A program made the translations under genes and the position numbers. 64,000 nt of DNA, taken from assembly GCA_030743005.1 (NCBI GenBank), contig JASLTG010000003.1:1-64000 (forward strand). The letters run 5' to 3'. Every line of letters starts with the position of its first letter. Within the stretch, counting starts at the first letter, position 1. Positions 8,784 to 17,163 of this stretch are shown here, piece after piece. A model generated the notes under the pieces. That model saw only the letters and a program-made list of their open reading frames with translations. It searched no databases and had not been told where the DNA came from. The stretch is from Acidimicrobiales bacterium (GTDB lineage Bacteria; Actinomycetota; Acidimicrobiia; Acidimicrobiales; Poriferisodalaceae).

Positions 8784-9767
8784 TTAATTTCGCACATCCA
8801 CCACTGTTCGTCCTCGAACTTTTCCGGCAAGGATCTCTGAACCTAGATGTGGGACTTCCTCTAACCCGACCACAGTCGTCATATCGGAGAGAACTTCTCG
8901 TTCCAATAATTCGTCAAGCCTTTGCCATGCTTGAACCCTTCGTTCGAATGGGCACATAACCGAATCGATACCCAAGAGATTGACGCCACGAAGCAGAAAG
9001 GGAATGACAGTTGTGTCGAGCCCGTTACCGCCAGCGAGTCCGCAGGCTGCGACGCTTGCCCCGTACTGCATTTCTGTCAGCACGTGAGCGAGAGTTGTGT
9101 CGCCGACGGCGTCGATGCAGCCTCCCCAGCGCTCCGAGGAAAGAGGTCCGGAGGCCGGCTCAGCTAACTCTTCTCGCGCGACAACTTGGGTGGCCCCCAG
9201 TTTCATCAAATAATCACTTGTCTCAGGTCGGCCAGTGGAGGCGGCAACCTGATAGCCAGCTTGAGAAAGAAGATGAACAGCGACGCTTCCCACCCCACCG
9301 GCGGCTCCTGTTACTAGTACCGGTTGCGAGCCAATTCCCTGGTCTTCTAGTGCCTGCATCGCCAACATCGAGGTCAATCCTGCCGTGCCGACACTCATCG
9401 CTTCGAGTTCCGAAATGCCCTCTGGGAGTTTCACGAGCCAATCGGCGTTTAGCCGAGCTTTTTCTGCGTAACCACCCCAATGGGCTTCTCCAACGCGCCA
9501 ACCAGTCAAAACAACACGGTCTCCTTCGCCATATCGATCATCGCTGGAGGCGCTAACAACTCCAGAGAAATCGATCCCAGGTACATGCGGATAATCGCGG
9601 ACTAAGCGACCAACCCCGTTGAGAATCATCCCGTCCTTGTAGTTCAAGGTGCTGTAAGAAACATCGACCGTGACATTTCCATCAGGGAGTTGATCATCTT
9701 CTAGCTGGGTGATTTCCGATGACACAGCCTTATCAGCCTGAGTTAGAAGCACCGCCCGGAATGTCAT
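8784..9767 (-). CDS. acuI: Acrylyl-CoA reductase (AcuI/YhdH-type quinone oxidoreductase)
   Basis: 327-residue zinc-free medium-chain dehydrogenase/reductase. Visible features are STLNYKDG near residue 40, HVPGIDFSG near 63, the NADP-binding VTGAAGGVGSVAVHLL loop near 153, and a C-terminal GRTVVDV as in AcuI/YhdH. AcuI reduces acrylyl-CoA to propionyl-CoA with NADPH; in marine bacteria it detoxifies acrylate from DMSP breakdown. No DMSP lyase or demethylase is visible, so the role is inferred from family only. It is divergent from the nfuA-like gene; the gap holds the palindrome CCCTTAAGGG. Confidence 0.9.
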   Translation of the reverse strand: MTFRAVLLTQADKAVSSEITQLEDDQLPDGNVTVDVSYSTLNYKDGMILNGVGRLVRDYPHVPGIDFSGVVSASSDDRYGEGDRVVLTGWRVGEAHWGGYAEKARLNADWLVKLPEGISELEAMSVGTAGLTSMLAMQALEDQGIGSQPVLVTGAAGGVGSVAVHLLSQAGYQVAASTGRPETSDYLMKLGATQVVAREELAEPASGPLSSERWGGCIDAVGDTTLAHVLTEMQYGASVAACGLAGGNGLDTTVIPFLLRGVNLLGIDSVMCPFERRVQAWQRLDELLEREVLSDMTTVVGLEEVPHLGSEILAGKVRGRTVVDVRN

Positions 9768-9879
9768 AAATCCTCACTTGTTATGGTCCCCTTAAGGGAA
9801 TCGAGTCGAGCCAGGACCTTACTCTTCTGGGGGTCACCTGTCTTATGTCCTAGCAGTCAGAAATCTGTAGGCTGGACGT

Positions 9880-10497
9880 ATGTCGGAGAGACAAATTGTC
9901 AGTGTCACAGAGGCGGCGCTCGAAAAGGTCCTCGAATTGCGCGCTGGAGAAGAAGACGAACATCAACTTGCTTTGAGAATCGAAGTCGTTGGAACCCAGG
10001 GAGTTGACTATTCCTATGATCTCGCCTTTGAGGTTCTTGCTGAAGCGGACTCCGATGACGTCCCCACGCACGTCGGTGGGGGACTCACCGTGCTTGTCCC
10101 CGGTCGAGACGCTTCGAAACTCGAAGGGGCAACACTAGATATACCGAGCAATGCAAACCAGGTAGGCCTGGTGCTTCGCAATCCCAACAGACCCGACCTT
10201 GGACCCAACGCGACTTTGGAACTTTCAGGGACTATCGAAGAACAAGTCCAAGAAGTCTTAGTCAAGAGAATTAATCCGTCGATAGCCGCGCATGGCGGGT
10301 ACGCCGAATTAGTTCGAGTCGAAGGGTCCACCGTTCTGGTCAAATTGGGCGGTGGTTGTCAAGGCTGCGGGATGGCGAACGCAACAGTTACAGCTGGAAT
10401 CGAAAAAACGTTGACCGAACTCGTAGACGGCGTTGACCATGTGCTTGATATAACAGATCACACGTCAGGCGAAAACCCATATTTCGCGGCTACTTGA
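9880..10497 (+). CDS. nfuA: NfuA-like Fe-S carrier protein
   Basis: 205-residue two-domain Fe-S biogenesis protein. The N-terminal half resembles A-type (HesB/IscA) proteins but lacks their three Cys ligands. The C-terminal half is a NifU-type domain with HGGYAEL and the cluster-binding CQGCGMA motif (CxxC near residue 161-164). This arrangement is that of NfuA, which delivers [4Fe-4S] clusters to client enzymes. Plausible clients in the window include MoaA. The ATG start follows a weak ribosome site. It precedes the HMG-CoA-synthase-like gene on the same strand by about 80 bases. Confidence 0.9.
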   Translation: MSERQIVSVTEAALEKVLELRAGEEDEHQLALRIEVVGTQGVDYSYDLAFEVLAEADSDDVPTHVGGGLTVLVPGRDASKLEGATLDIPSNANQVGLVLRNPNRPDLGPNATLELSGTIEEQVQEVLVKRINPSIAAHGGYAELVRVEGSTVLVKLGGGCQGCGMANATVTAGIEKTLTELVDGVDHVLDITDHTSGENPYFAAT

Positions 10498-10576
10498 TAG
10501 ATAACTACCAAGACCACATGGCGTGTCCGAAGTATGGCCGCCTAGACTCTCTGCAGATCGGAAATTCTTGGGGGTG

Positions 10577-11977
10577 ATGGTGCGAGGCATCATTGGATAT
10601 GGGACTTATGTTCCTTACTACCGGCTGGATCGGGCGAAAATTACTGCCGCTATGGGTGCAGGCGGAGGTAGAGGCCACCGCGCAGTGGCGGGATACGACG
10701 AAGACACCACGACTATGGGTGTCGAGGCAGCACGCAATGCTCTGCGGGGCAGCACTGTGACGCCATCATCCATTTGGTTCGCGACTGCAAACCCAGCGTA
10801 TTTGGACAAAACCAATGCAACCGCCATACAGGCCGCCCTTGATTTACCTCAGGAGACATGGGCTGTGGATGCGGGAGGTTCAGCGCGGTCCGCAGAGGCG
10901 GCAATAACGGGAGCGCGAGGCACTCCGGGTATTTCAATGGCAGTGATTTCTGACCTACGAACAGGTAACCCGACGAGTAATGACGAAAGTGGTGGTGGTG
11001 ACGCCGCCACAGCGCTTTTGTTCGGAGACGACGAAGACGCGCCAGTTATTGCTCATGCAATTGGACGTGCAGCGGCTACCGGTGAATTTCTTGACCGTTA
11101 TAGGCTGCCAGGGGAGAACGCCAGCAGAATTTGGGAAGAACGGTTTGGCGAACAGGCCTACCTCACTTTGGCTGAAGACGCGATTGAGCGAGCCATGAAA
11201 GAGGCAGACTTAGCTCTCGAAGATGTGGACAAAGTGGTTATAGCCGGTCTTCACGCAAGAGCAGTTAGAAGTCTTTCGAAAATCGCCGGCGATAAATTGG
11301 TAGATGATTTGACCGGGCGCATCGGCAACCCAGGAGCTGCTCAGCTGCCGCTGCTAGTGGCGTCGGCGTTGGATAACGCGGCCCCCGGAGAGACGATCCT
11401 CTGTGTTCATTTGGCAGATGGGGCTAACGCAAGTGTTCTTCGCACCACAGATGCAATAGCCGATTACACCCCGTTCTCAAGCGTTGAATCTCAGATCGAA
11501 AACGGTAGCGACAATCTGGACTACAACCTGTATCTAACCTGGCGAGGATTTCTCGATAGAGAGCCGCCGAGACGACCCGACCCGGATCGCCCTGGAGCTC
11601 CACCAACATTCCGTTCAGAGGACTGGAAGTACGCCTTCGTCGGCTCGCGAGATCGCTCCTCGGGTGCAATCCATCTGCCACCGATGCGGGTGTCGATGGA
11701 TGGTGGCGCCGTAGATGATATGGAACGAGTCCGGATGGCTGATACCCCAGCGACGATCGCTACATTCACGGTTGACTACCTAGCGTTTTCTTTGTCTCCT
11801 CCCACAGTGGCTGTGGTAATCGACTTTGATGGCGGCGGCAGGTTCCAAGCGGAAATGACAGATGTAGATCCCGATGATGTAAAAATCGGAGATCGCGTGG
11901 AGATGACTTTCCGCCGTTTGTTCACAGCACAAGGAATACACAACTACTTCTGGAAGGCTCGCCCACTCGCTGAATGA
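10577..11977 (+). CDS. HMG-CoA synthase-like / DUF35 OB-fold fusion lacking active-site Cys
   Basis: 466-residue fusion. Residues ~1-330 are a KAS III/HMG-CoA-synthase-like thiolase fold (GIIGYGTYVPYYRL start; GLHARAVRSL with the conserved His; IGNPGAAQLP with Asn). Residues ~345-466 form a DUF35 OB-fold. Where catalytic Cys is expected (ACKAGTAA in archaeal enzymes) the sequence reads SARSAEAA, and the rubredoxin-like zinc ribbon keeps its LPPMRV core but has Asp/Ser in place of all four Cys. The only Cys I see is in ILCVHL. The next gene is an intact thiolase, recalling the archaeal thiolase/HMGCS/DUF35 complex. A scaffold or substrate-channel role is inferred. ATG preferred over an upstream open extension because GGGGG precedes it and the family starts there. 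Confidence 0.85.
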   Translation: MVRGIIGYGTYVPYYRLDRAKITAAMGAGGGRGHRAVAGYDEDTTTMGVEAARNALRGSTVTPSSIWFATANPAYLDKTNATAIQAALDLPQETWAVDAGGSARSAEAAITGARGTPGISMAVISDLRTGNPTSNDESGGGDAATALLFGDDEDAPVIAHAIGRAAATGEFLDRYRLPGENASRIWEERFGEQAYLTLAEDAIERAMKEADLALEDVDKVVIAGLHARAVRSLSKIAGDKLVDDLTGRIGNPGAAQLPLLVASALDNAAPGETILCVHLADGANASVLRTTDAIADYTPFSSVESQIENGSDNLDYNLYLTWRGFLDREPPRRPDPDRPGAPPTFRSEDWKYAFVGSRDRSSGAIHLPPMRVSMDGGAVDDMERVRMADTPATIATFTVDYLAFSLSPPTVAVVIDFDGGGRFQAEMTDVDPDDVKIGDRVEMTFRRLFTAQGIHNYFWKARPLAE

Positions 11978-11990
11978 GTGGAATTGTTTA

Positions 11991-12008
11991 GTATCCCTGC
12001 ATGGATAC
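11991..12008. promoter_or_regulatory. Operator-like 18-bp dyad upstream of the thiolase gene
   Basis: GTATCC and GGATAC are perfect inverted arms around CTGCAT, whose TGCA core is itself palindromic, so 16 of 18 positions are symmetric. It lies 45 bases before the thiolase ATG in the only gap of this gene pair. The size and symmetry suit a dimeric repressor site, but a short RNA hairpin is also possible. No regulator gene is adjacent. Confidence 0.4.
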
Positions 12009-12053
12009 GCTCTTATCTACCAAACTGGTATTACACAACAAAGGAAAAGTGAC

Positions 12054-13244
12054 ATGGCCTCACATGGCATAAAGGACCAGGTCGCCATCGTCGGTATGGG
12101 CTGCACGCCCTTCGGCGAGCACTGGGATAAAGGCGCCGACGACATGCTCGTTGACGCAGCACACGAGGCATACGCCTCAGCGGGAGTGAACCAAGACGAT
12201 ATTGATGCCTTCTGGTTAGGAACCATGGGATCAGGTGTGTCTGGGTTAACGCTTTCGAAGCCGCTACAAATTGACTACAAACCCGTCAGCCGTCTGGAAA
12301 ATATGTGCGCGACCGGCTCGGAAGCTTTCCGAAACGCCTGTTACGCAGTTGCATCTGGCGCATACGACGTAGTCATGGCAATCGGAGTTGAGAAACTCAA
12401 GGACAGCGGATACTCGGGTCTGACAGGTAGCAGGCCTCCTAGTGATGGAACCGATTCATCCCTGACTGCCCCGGCTACGTTCAGCCTTTTGGCACCCGCC
12501 TACGCTCACAAGAATGGTCTCGATGACGAAACCATGAAAGAGGTTCTAACTCGCATCGCCTGGAAGAACCACAAGAATGGTGCTCTAAACCCGCGGGCCC
12601 AATTTCGTAAAGAAGTAGCGAAAGAGACAATTGCGGGTTCTCCGCTGGTAGCAGGACCCTTGGGGATATTTGACTGTTCAGGTGTCAGCGATGGCTCAGC
12701 TGCGGCGGTCATAGTTCGTGCTGAAGATGCTCATCGATACACCGACAAACCCCTGTACGTGAAGGCATTGAGCTTTTCTTCGGGACCTGCGACCGGGGCA
12801 TTGGATCCGAGTTATGACTACACGACCTTCCGAGAAGTTCGCGCATCAGCAGAAGAGGCTTATAAGCAGGCCGGCATCGATGACCCCAGAAGCCAAATAG
12901 CAATGGCAGAGGTACACGATTGCTTCACACCGACCGAGTTGGTGTTGATGGAAGACCTTGGGTTCGCTGAGGAAGGAACTGCCTGGAAAGAGGCACTTAA
13001 CGGAACCTTCGACCTTGATGGAGACCTACCAGTAAACCCAGACGGGGGCCTGAAGAGCTTTGGGCATCCTATTGGAGCATCAGGTCTGAGAATGCTCTTT
13101 GAATGTTGGCTGCAGCTCAGAGGTGAAGCACCACCTGAACGTCAAATTGATTCCGACAGAACACTTGGCTTGACACACAACTTGGGTGGTCAGCCCGGTG
13201 CTTGCGTCTCATTCGTTTCAGTCGTTGGTTCCGAAATCGGCTAA
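12054..13244 (+). CDS. SCP2-type thiolase / acetyl-CoA acetyltransferase-like
   Basis: 396-residue thiolase-superfamily enzyme with the catalytic set present: nucleophilic Cys in ENMCATGSEA near residue 84, His in EVHDCFTPTE, His in SFGHPIGASG, and the C-terminal GGQPGACVSF loop. It belongs to the SCP-x/lipid-transfer-type branch that condenses or cleaves acyl-CoA chains, often working with DUF35 proteins. AAAGGAAAAG precedes the ATG as a good ribosome site. The preceding gene supplies a DUF35 domain fused to a Cys-less HMGCS-like domain, so the two products probably form one complex. Substrate unknown. Confidence 0.9.
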   Translation: MASHGIKDQVAIVGMGCTPFGEHWDKGADDMLVDAAHEAYASAGVNQDDIDAFWLGTMGSGVSGLTLSKPLQIDYKPVSRLENMCATGSEAFRNACYAVASGAYDVVMAIGVEKLKDSGYSGLTGSRPPSDGTDSSLTAPATFSLLAPAYAHKNGLDDETMKEVLTRIAWKNHKNGALNPRAQFRKEVAKETIAGSPLVAGPLGIFDCSGVSDGSAAAVIVRAEDAHRYTDKPLYVKALSFSSGPATGALDPSYDYTTFREVRASAEEAYKQAGIDDPRSQIAMAEVHDCFTPTELVLMEDLGFAEEGTAWKEALNGTFDLDGDLPVNPDGGLKSFGHPIGASGLRMLFECWLQLRGEAPPERQIDSDRTLGLTHNLGGQPGACVSFVSVVGSEIG

Positions 13245-13265
13245 AGCGAAACAAATACGAAAATT

Positions 13266-13306
13266 CAACGACCGTTCGTTCCAGCCATGTGAATGAACGG
13301 TCGTTG
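13266..13306. terminator. 12-bp perfect inverted repeat between convergent thiolase and dxs genes
   Basis: CAACGACCGTTC and GAACGGTCGTTG form a perfect 12-bp stem with a 17-base loop, placed 21 bases after the thiolase stop and 48 bases from the dxs stop. A bidirectional terminator fits the convergent genes. There is no clean U-tract on either side, and the motif also resembles a TetR-type operator, so the role is open. Confidence 0.5.
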
Positions 13307-13353
13307 CGCGTCCATCAGGTCACATATCCAACGCCGCTTGCGCAGGCGCCTTC

Positions 13354-15219
13354 CTAATGTTGAGTCGATTTGATTGCCTTATTTATTTGCGCCGCGATTC
13401 CAGACGCATCAAGCCCCAGTTCGGCATGCAATTCCGACTCAGCACCGTGAGGTAAATAGTCGTCAGGGGTGCCGAGTTGCAGTAACCGGGGAATTGGCCC
13501 AGAACGTCGCTGTAGAGCATCGGCAACGAGACTGCCGAATCCGCCCACCCTGGTTCCATCTTCAATGGTGACCACCAAGGGAAAATCAATAATTGAGCGG
13601 ATCATTTCCTTGTCAACTGGTTTCAACACTCTGGGGTCCCAGAGTGCAGCCTGTACCCCTTCTTCAGCTAGCAAATTCGTGGCGGTGGTCGCTGCGGTCA
13701 ACATCTTGCCTGCAGCCAATATCGCGACATCCTCGCCTTCACGAACCAGCCGGGCGTTCATTCCCTGACCAACATCATCTGATTCTGCAGCGTTGCCTCG
13801 CGGCCATCGAATTGCGACAGGCCCATCCTCTATTTCAAGTGCTTGATTCAACATTATGGGGAGCTCTTGAAGCGATGAGGGTGAGAATATGGTCATGCCC
13901 GGCACGCGGGCATACATAGCGATGTCGTGAACCCCATGATGTGATGCGCCGTCGGGTCCGGTAATCCCGGCCCTGTCGACACAGATAACAACTGGAAGGC
14001 CATGCAATCCAATGTCGTACATCACTTGATCGAAACCACGTGCCAAGAAAGTCGAATAAATAGCCACAAAGGGCCTGAGCCCTGCCTTGGCCATACCAGC
14101 CGCCGATGTCAAAGCGTGCTGTTCAGCGATTCCCGTATCAAAGAATCGTTCAGGATAACGCTGCTGAAACGGAAGTAATCCAGTAGAACCTGGCATCGCC
14201 GCCGTAATTGCTACAACGTCGTCGCGACGCTCAGCGATGTTCATCAACGCTGTACTGAACTCCGAAGTGAAGGTGTTGCCACCTTGTGACGAAGAGTTAC
14301 CAGTCACAGGGTCAAAGAGCCCGATATCGTGCAGGTGTTTTTCGACGTCCGCCTCAGCCGGTGCATAACCGCGTCCCTTATCGGTCAGGACGTGGACCAC
14401 TATCGGTCCATCTTCGTACGAAGAAGCGTCACGGAAAGCCGACTCAAGTGCATCAATATCATGCCCATCTATAGGTCCGAGATAGCGAACCCCAAGTGTT
14501 TCGAAGAAGGCCGGAGGTTCCCACATTTCGCGCATGGCCGCTGCCGCCCCAGATAAGCCGCGTTTGACTTCATCTCCGAGGGGTAAACGATTGAGAATGC
14601 TGGTGACTGCTTGACGCCCTTTCACGTAATTTGGTGATTGACGTAGCCGAGACATCACCGTAGCTAGACGGCTAACCGTTGGCGCATAAGATCTTCCGTT
14701 GTCATTGAGAATAATGACCGCCCTCTGCCCGTAATGACCGAGATTGTTGAGTGCTTCAAATGCCATCCCTCCAGTCATTGAGCCATCACCGATAATTGCC
14801 ACAACTTGCCTGTGTTCGTGACCCGTTAGATCGAAGCCAGCAGCGAGCCCTGAAGCCCAGCTAAGCGACGTTGAAGCATGACTATTCTCCACAACATCAT
14901 GCTCTGATTCGCTGCTGCTGGGATATCCGGACAAACCATGTCGTTGACGGAGGGTTGTGAAGTCGTCTGAGCGCCCAGTCACGATTTTGTGGACATAACT
15001 TTGGTGACCGGTGTCCCAAAGAATTACGTCTCTGGGCGATTCAAACACTCGATGTACCGCCAAGGTCAGTTCTACAGCGCCCAGATTGGACCCCAAATGG
15101 CCACCGGTTCTGGAAACGGCTTCAACCAAAAACCCTCGAATTTCGGTACAGAGTTCTTGAAGCTGGTCGTTATCAAGCGCACGCAAGTCTGCGGGACTTT
15201 GGATTTTTTCTATGTGCAT
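13354..15219 (-). CDS. dxs: 1-deoxy-D-xylulose-5-phosphate synthase
   Basis: 621-residue thiamine-diphosphate enzyme making DXP from pyruvate and glyceraldehyde 3-phosphate, the entry step of the MEP isoprenoid pathway. N-terminal landmarks are RTGGHLGSNLGAVELT with the active-site His and WDTGHQSYVHKI. The ThDP-binding GDGSMTGGMAFEALN follows near residue 145, and the transketolase C-domain has DRAGITGPDGASHHG. Length is normal for the family. IspE of the same pathway is also in the window, so isoprenoids come from MEP and the HMGCS-like gene next door is not a classical mevalonate enzyme. Confidence 0.97.
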   Translation of the reverse strand: MHIEKIQSPADLRALDNDQLQELCTEIRGFLVEAVSRTGGHLGSNLGAVELTLAVHRVFESPRDVILWDTGHQSYVHKIVTGRSDDFTTLRQRHGLSGYPSSSESEHDVVENSHASTSLSWASGLAAGFDLTGHEHRQVVAIIGDGSMTGGMAFEALNNLGHYGQRAVIILNDNGRSYAPTVSRLATVMSRLRQSPNYVKGRQAVTSILNRLPLGDEVKRGLSGAAAAMREMWEPPAFFETLGVRYLGPIDGHDIDALESAFRDASSYEDGPIVVHVLTDKGRGYAPAEADVEKHLHDIGLFDPVTGNSSSQGGNTFTSEFSTALMNIAERRDDVVAITAAMPGSTGLLPFQQRYPERFFDTGIAEQHALTSAAGMAKAGLRPFVAIYSTFLARGFDQVMYDIGLHGLPVVICVDRAGITGPDGASHHGVHDIAMYARVPGMTIFSPSSLQELPIMLNQALEIEDGPVAIRWPRGNAAESDDVGQGMNARLVREGEDVAILAAGKMLTAATTATNLLAEEGVQAALWDPRVLKPVDKEMIRSIIDFPLVVTIEDGTRVGGFGSLVADALQRRSGPIPRLLQLGTPDDYLPHGAESELHAELGLDASGIAAQINKAIKSTQH

Positions 15220-15299
15220 AGGATGAGTACTGGCTGGCCGGAATACGGGTCACACTACCGTCTAAAGATCACTTGACATCGCCAGCTAGACGAGTCTTG

Positions 15300-16067
15300 T
15301 CAACTAAACCGAATTCTTTCTATCCACCTTGCACATCCCATTCCCACACCTAAGACAATTAGCCCTGCCAAACCATCAACCCAATAGTGATTAGCGGTGA
15401 CAACGATGCCGAAACTAGTTGCAACGGGATATGCCCACATGACGATACGGATCCACCGCGATTCCAAAATCGGAATCAAAGCCAAAGCGCACCAAACTGC
15501 CCACGCGAGATGAAGGCTAGGCATGGCCGCCCATTGATTCGAAATTGCTTGCAGTGTCCCGGAATCGAACGACCAAAGACCCCCATGAACCGAGAGAGTG
15601 TCGATGAAGGCAAAGTCAGTCATCGAACCGCCGTAAGGGGGTGGTGATGACAACAACCTGGGAGGCATGAGAGGGAAAGTTGCAAAACCGATCAGACCTA
15701 AACCAGTCGTTACGGCAAGTCCCGTGCGGTATCTCAGAAATCGGGCTGGGAACTTTCTAAATAAAAATATTCCTGTCGCAATCGTCACGACGAAGTGAAG
15801 ACTTCCGTAGAACACATTCCAGAACCACAAGAACCAACCCCAATCAATGAAGAAGTTCTGGAGTTGTTCCTCGAAGAACAAACCAAATGTTTTTTCGAGA
15901 TCAATTATTCGCCTGGCATTATCTGCTGCTGTGGTCGTAGTAGCTGCGAATAAACCGTTCGAACCGAACTGATTTCTAATTCGCGCATAAACCAAATAGA
16001 AACCAAGTACGAAAAGAACCTCTTTCCACCAACGCCTCTTATCGGTAGCGGTTTCGAGCGATGTCAA
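15300..16067 (-). CDS. PAP2-superfamily membrane phosphatase/transferase
   Basis: 255-residue integral membrane protein with about six hydrophobic helices. Phosphatidic-acid-phosphatase-2 motifs are visible: MPSLHLAWA (C2, containing His) near residue 180 and ANHYWVDG (C3, with His and Asp) near 224. This is the PAP2_3/inositolphosphotransferase-like subgroup, acting on lipid phosphates at the membrane surface. The TTG start is supported by GGAGGGTGA eight bases upstream, and it overlaps the stop of the upstream membrane protein as TTGA, so the two are co-translated. Substrate unknown; lipid head-group transfer or dephosphorylation is likely. Confidence 0.85.
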   Translation of the reverse strand: MTSLETATDKRRWWKEVLFVLGFYLVYARIRNQFGSNGLFAATTTTAADNARRIIDLEKTFGLFFEEQLQNFFIDWGWFLWFWNVFYGSLHFVVTIATGIFLFRKFPARFLRYRTGLAVTTGLGLIGFATFPLMPPRLLSSPPPYGGSMTDFAFIDTLSVHGGLWSFDSGTLQAISNQWAAMPSLHLAWAVWCALALIPILESRWIRIVMWAYPVATSFGIVVTANHYWVDGLAGLIVLGVGMGCARWIERIRFS

Positions 16068-17053
16068 AGCTCACCCTCCGTGTTCTGACGGCGCGGACCA
16101 AATATGAAGGGCACCACGCCAGTGAGGCTTGCGATGAGAGTAACAGCGTAAGTTAAGAGCCCTAAGACCACACTCTGGCCGCTAGCAATAAACGAACCGC
16201 CAAGAAAAAATACCAAAGCTGCTTCTCTTACACCCAGTCCGCCGATGGCTATGGGCAGTACCTGGGCGACAAAAACCATCGGGATAAAGGCAAACCAAGT
16301 CGATGTTTCAAGACGTATCCCGATGGAGTTAGCGATACATATCACAGCAACAATGAGACACGCCTGAAATGTCACTGCCACGATCAGTAGCCGCAACATT
16401 GAACCTGGGACTTTTCTGTAAATCTTGAGACCTTGGTGAACAGCTGCAAGTGAAGCGGTCACGCGGTTCTGGCCTTGGAGTCGACCTCCAAATCGAGGGT
16501 GTTGTGCAACAAAAATCAAAACAGAGAGCAGGGCTAACGTGACCACAGCAGCCGTCAACGCTACTCCGCCTCTTCGACTTGACATAAGACTGGGGTTCAG
16601 AATTAAGGCACACAGAGTAATAACGGGTAACACCAACCAACCCGTCAATCGTTCAATTACAACCGAAGCGAAAGCTCTTGAATGATCTCGAATTTGTGCC
16701 CCCATCCGGGTGACGCGCAAAATATCTCCGCCGACGGTTGTTGGCAGGAAATTTCCTACAAATTGACCGGCTAGAAAGCAGCTGAACACTTTAGAGAAAC
16801 TGAGATTCGAGCCGAGTGTCCTACATACCTCAAGCCAACGAAGTGAGGCGAGACCAAACGCAGCGAGCGTCGATGCCAAAGACGCACAAATCCATAACCA
16901 ACTCGAGGCTTGCCACTCAGGCCACCGTGCCTGCAAGTCATCAGCAGGAAATTGAGTTAGCAATAACGTCAGCATGGCTGAACTCGCAACAATGCGAAGC
17001 GCAAAGGAGGCCCTTTTCGGCAAACGGAACGAGTGATTGGGTTTCGGTAACAC
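16064..17053 (-). CDS. LPG-synthase-like transmembrane protein (UPF0104/DUF2156-less AglD-type)
   Basis: About 329 residues with seven to eight predicted membrane helices. The conserved loops FLPTTVGGDILRV, with VIERLTGW after it, and PIAIGGLGVREAALV are the hallmark of the lysylphosphatidylglycerol-synthase/UPF0104 flippase-like domain. No aminoacyl-transferase domain is attached, so lipid translocation or glycolipid handling is more likely than lysine transfer. The start is uncertain: the frame is open into the divergent tldD gene. I used a GTG placing about 20 residues before the first helix, but no good ribosome site is seen. Coupled to the PAP2 gene by a 4-bp overlap. Confidence 0.78.
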   Translation of the reverse strand: MLPKPNHSFRLPKRASFALRIVASSAMLTLLLTQFPADDLQARWPEWQASSWLWICASLASTLAAFGLASLRWLEVCRTLGSNLSFSKVFSCFLAGQFVGNFLPTTVGGDILRVTRMGAQIRDHSRAFASVVIERLTGWLVLPVITLCALILNPSLMSSRRGGVALTAAVVTLALLSVLIFVAQHPRFGGRLQGQNRVTASLAAVHQGLKIYRKVPGSMLRLLIVAVTFQACLIVAVICIANSIGIRLETSTWFAFIPMVFVAQVLPIAIGGLGVREAALVFFLGGSFIASGQSVVLGLLTYAVTLIASLTGVVPFIFGPRRQNTEGEL

Positions 17054-17163
17054 GAGAGATGAAAGATTAGGCCGAAGCGGTGGCTCTGAGAAGTCCAAAT
17101 CGTCGCCGATCAAGGTACTGTGGCGCCGAAGCCAACTCGGACTCCAGAGAGGTAGATGTGAGC

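Noticed and set aside
9789-9798. Palindrome CCCTTAAGGG between acuI and nfuA
   Set aside because: Ten bases alone is weak evidence; no second copy seen nearby, noted only in the acuI entry.
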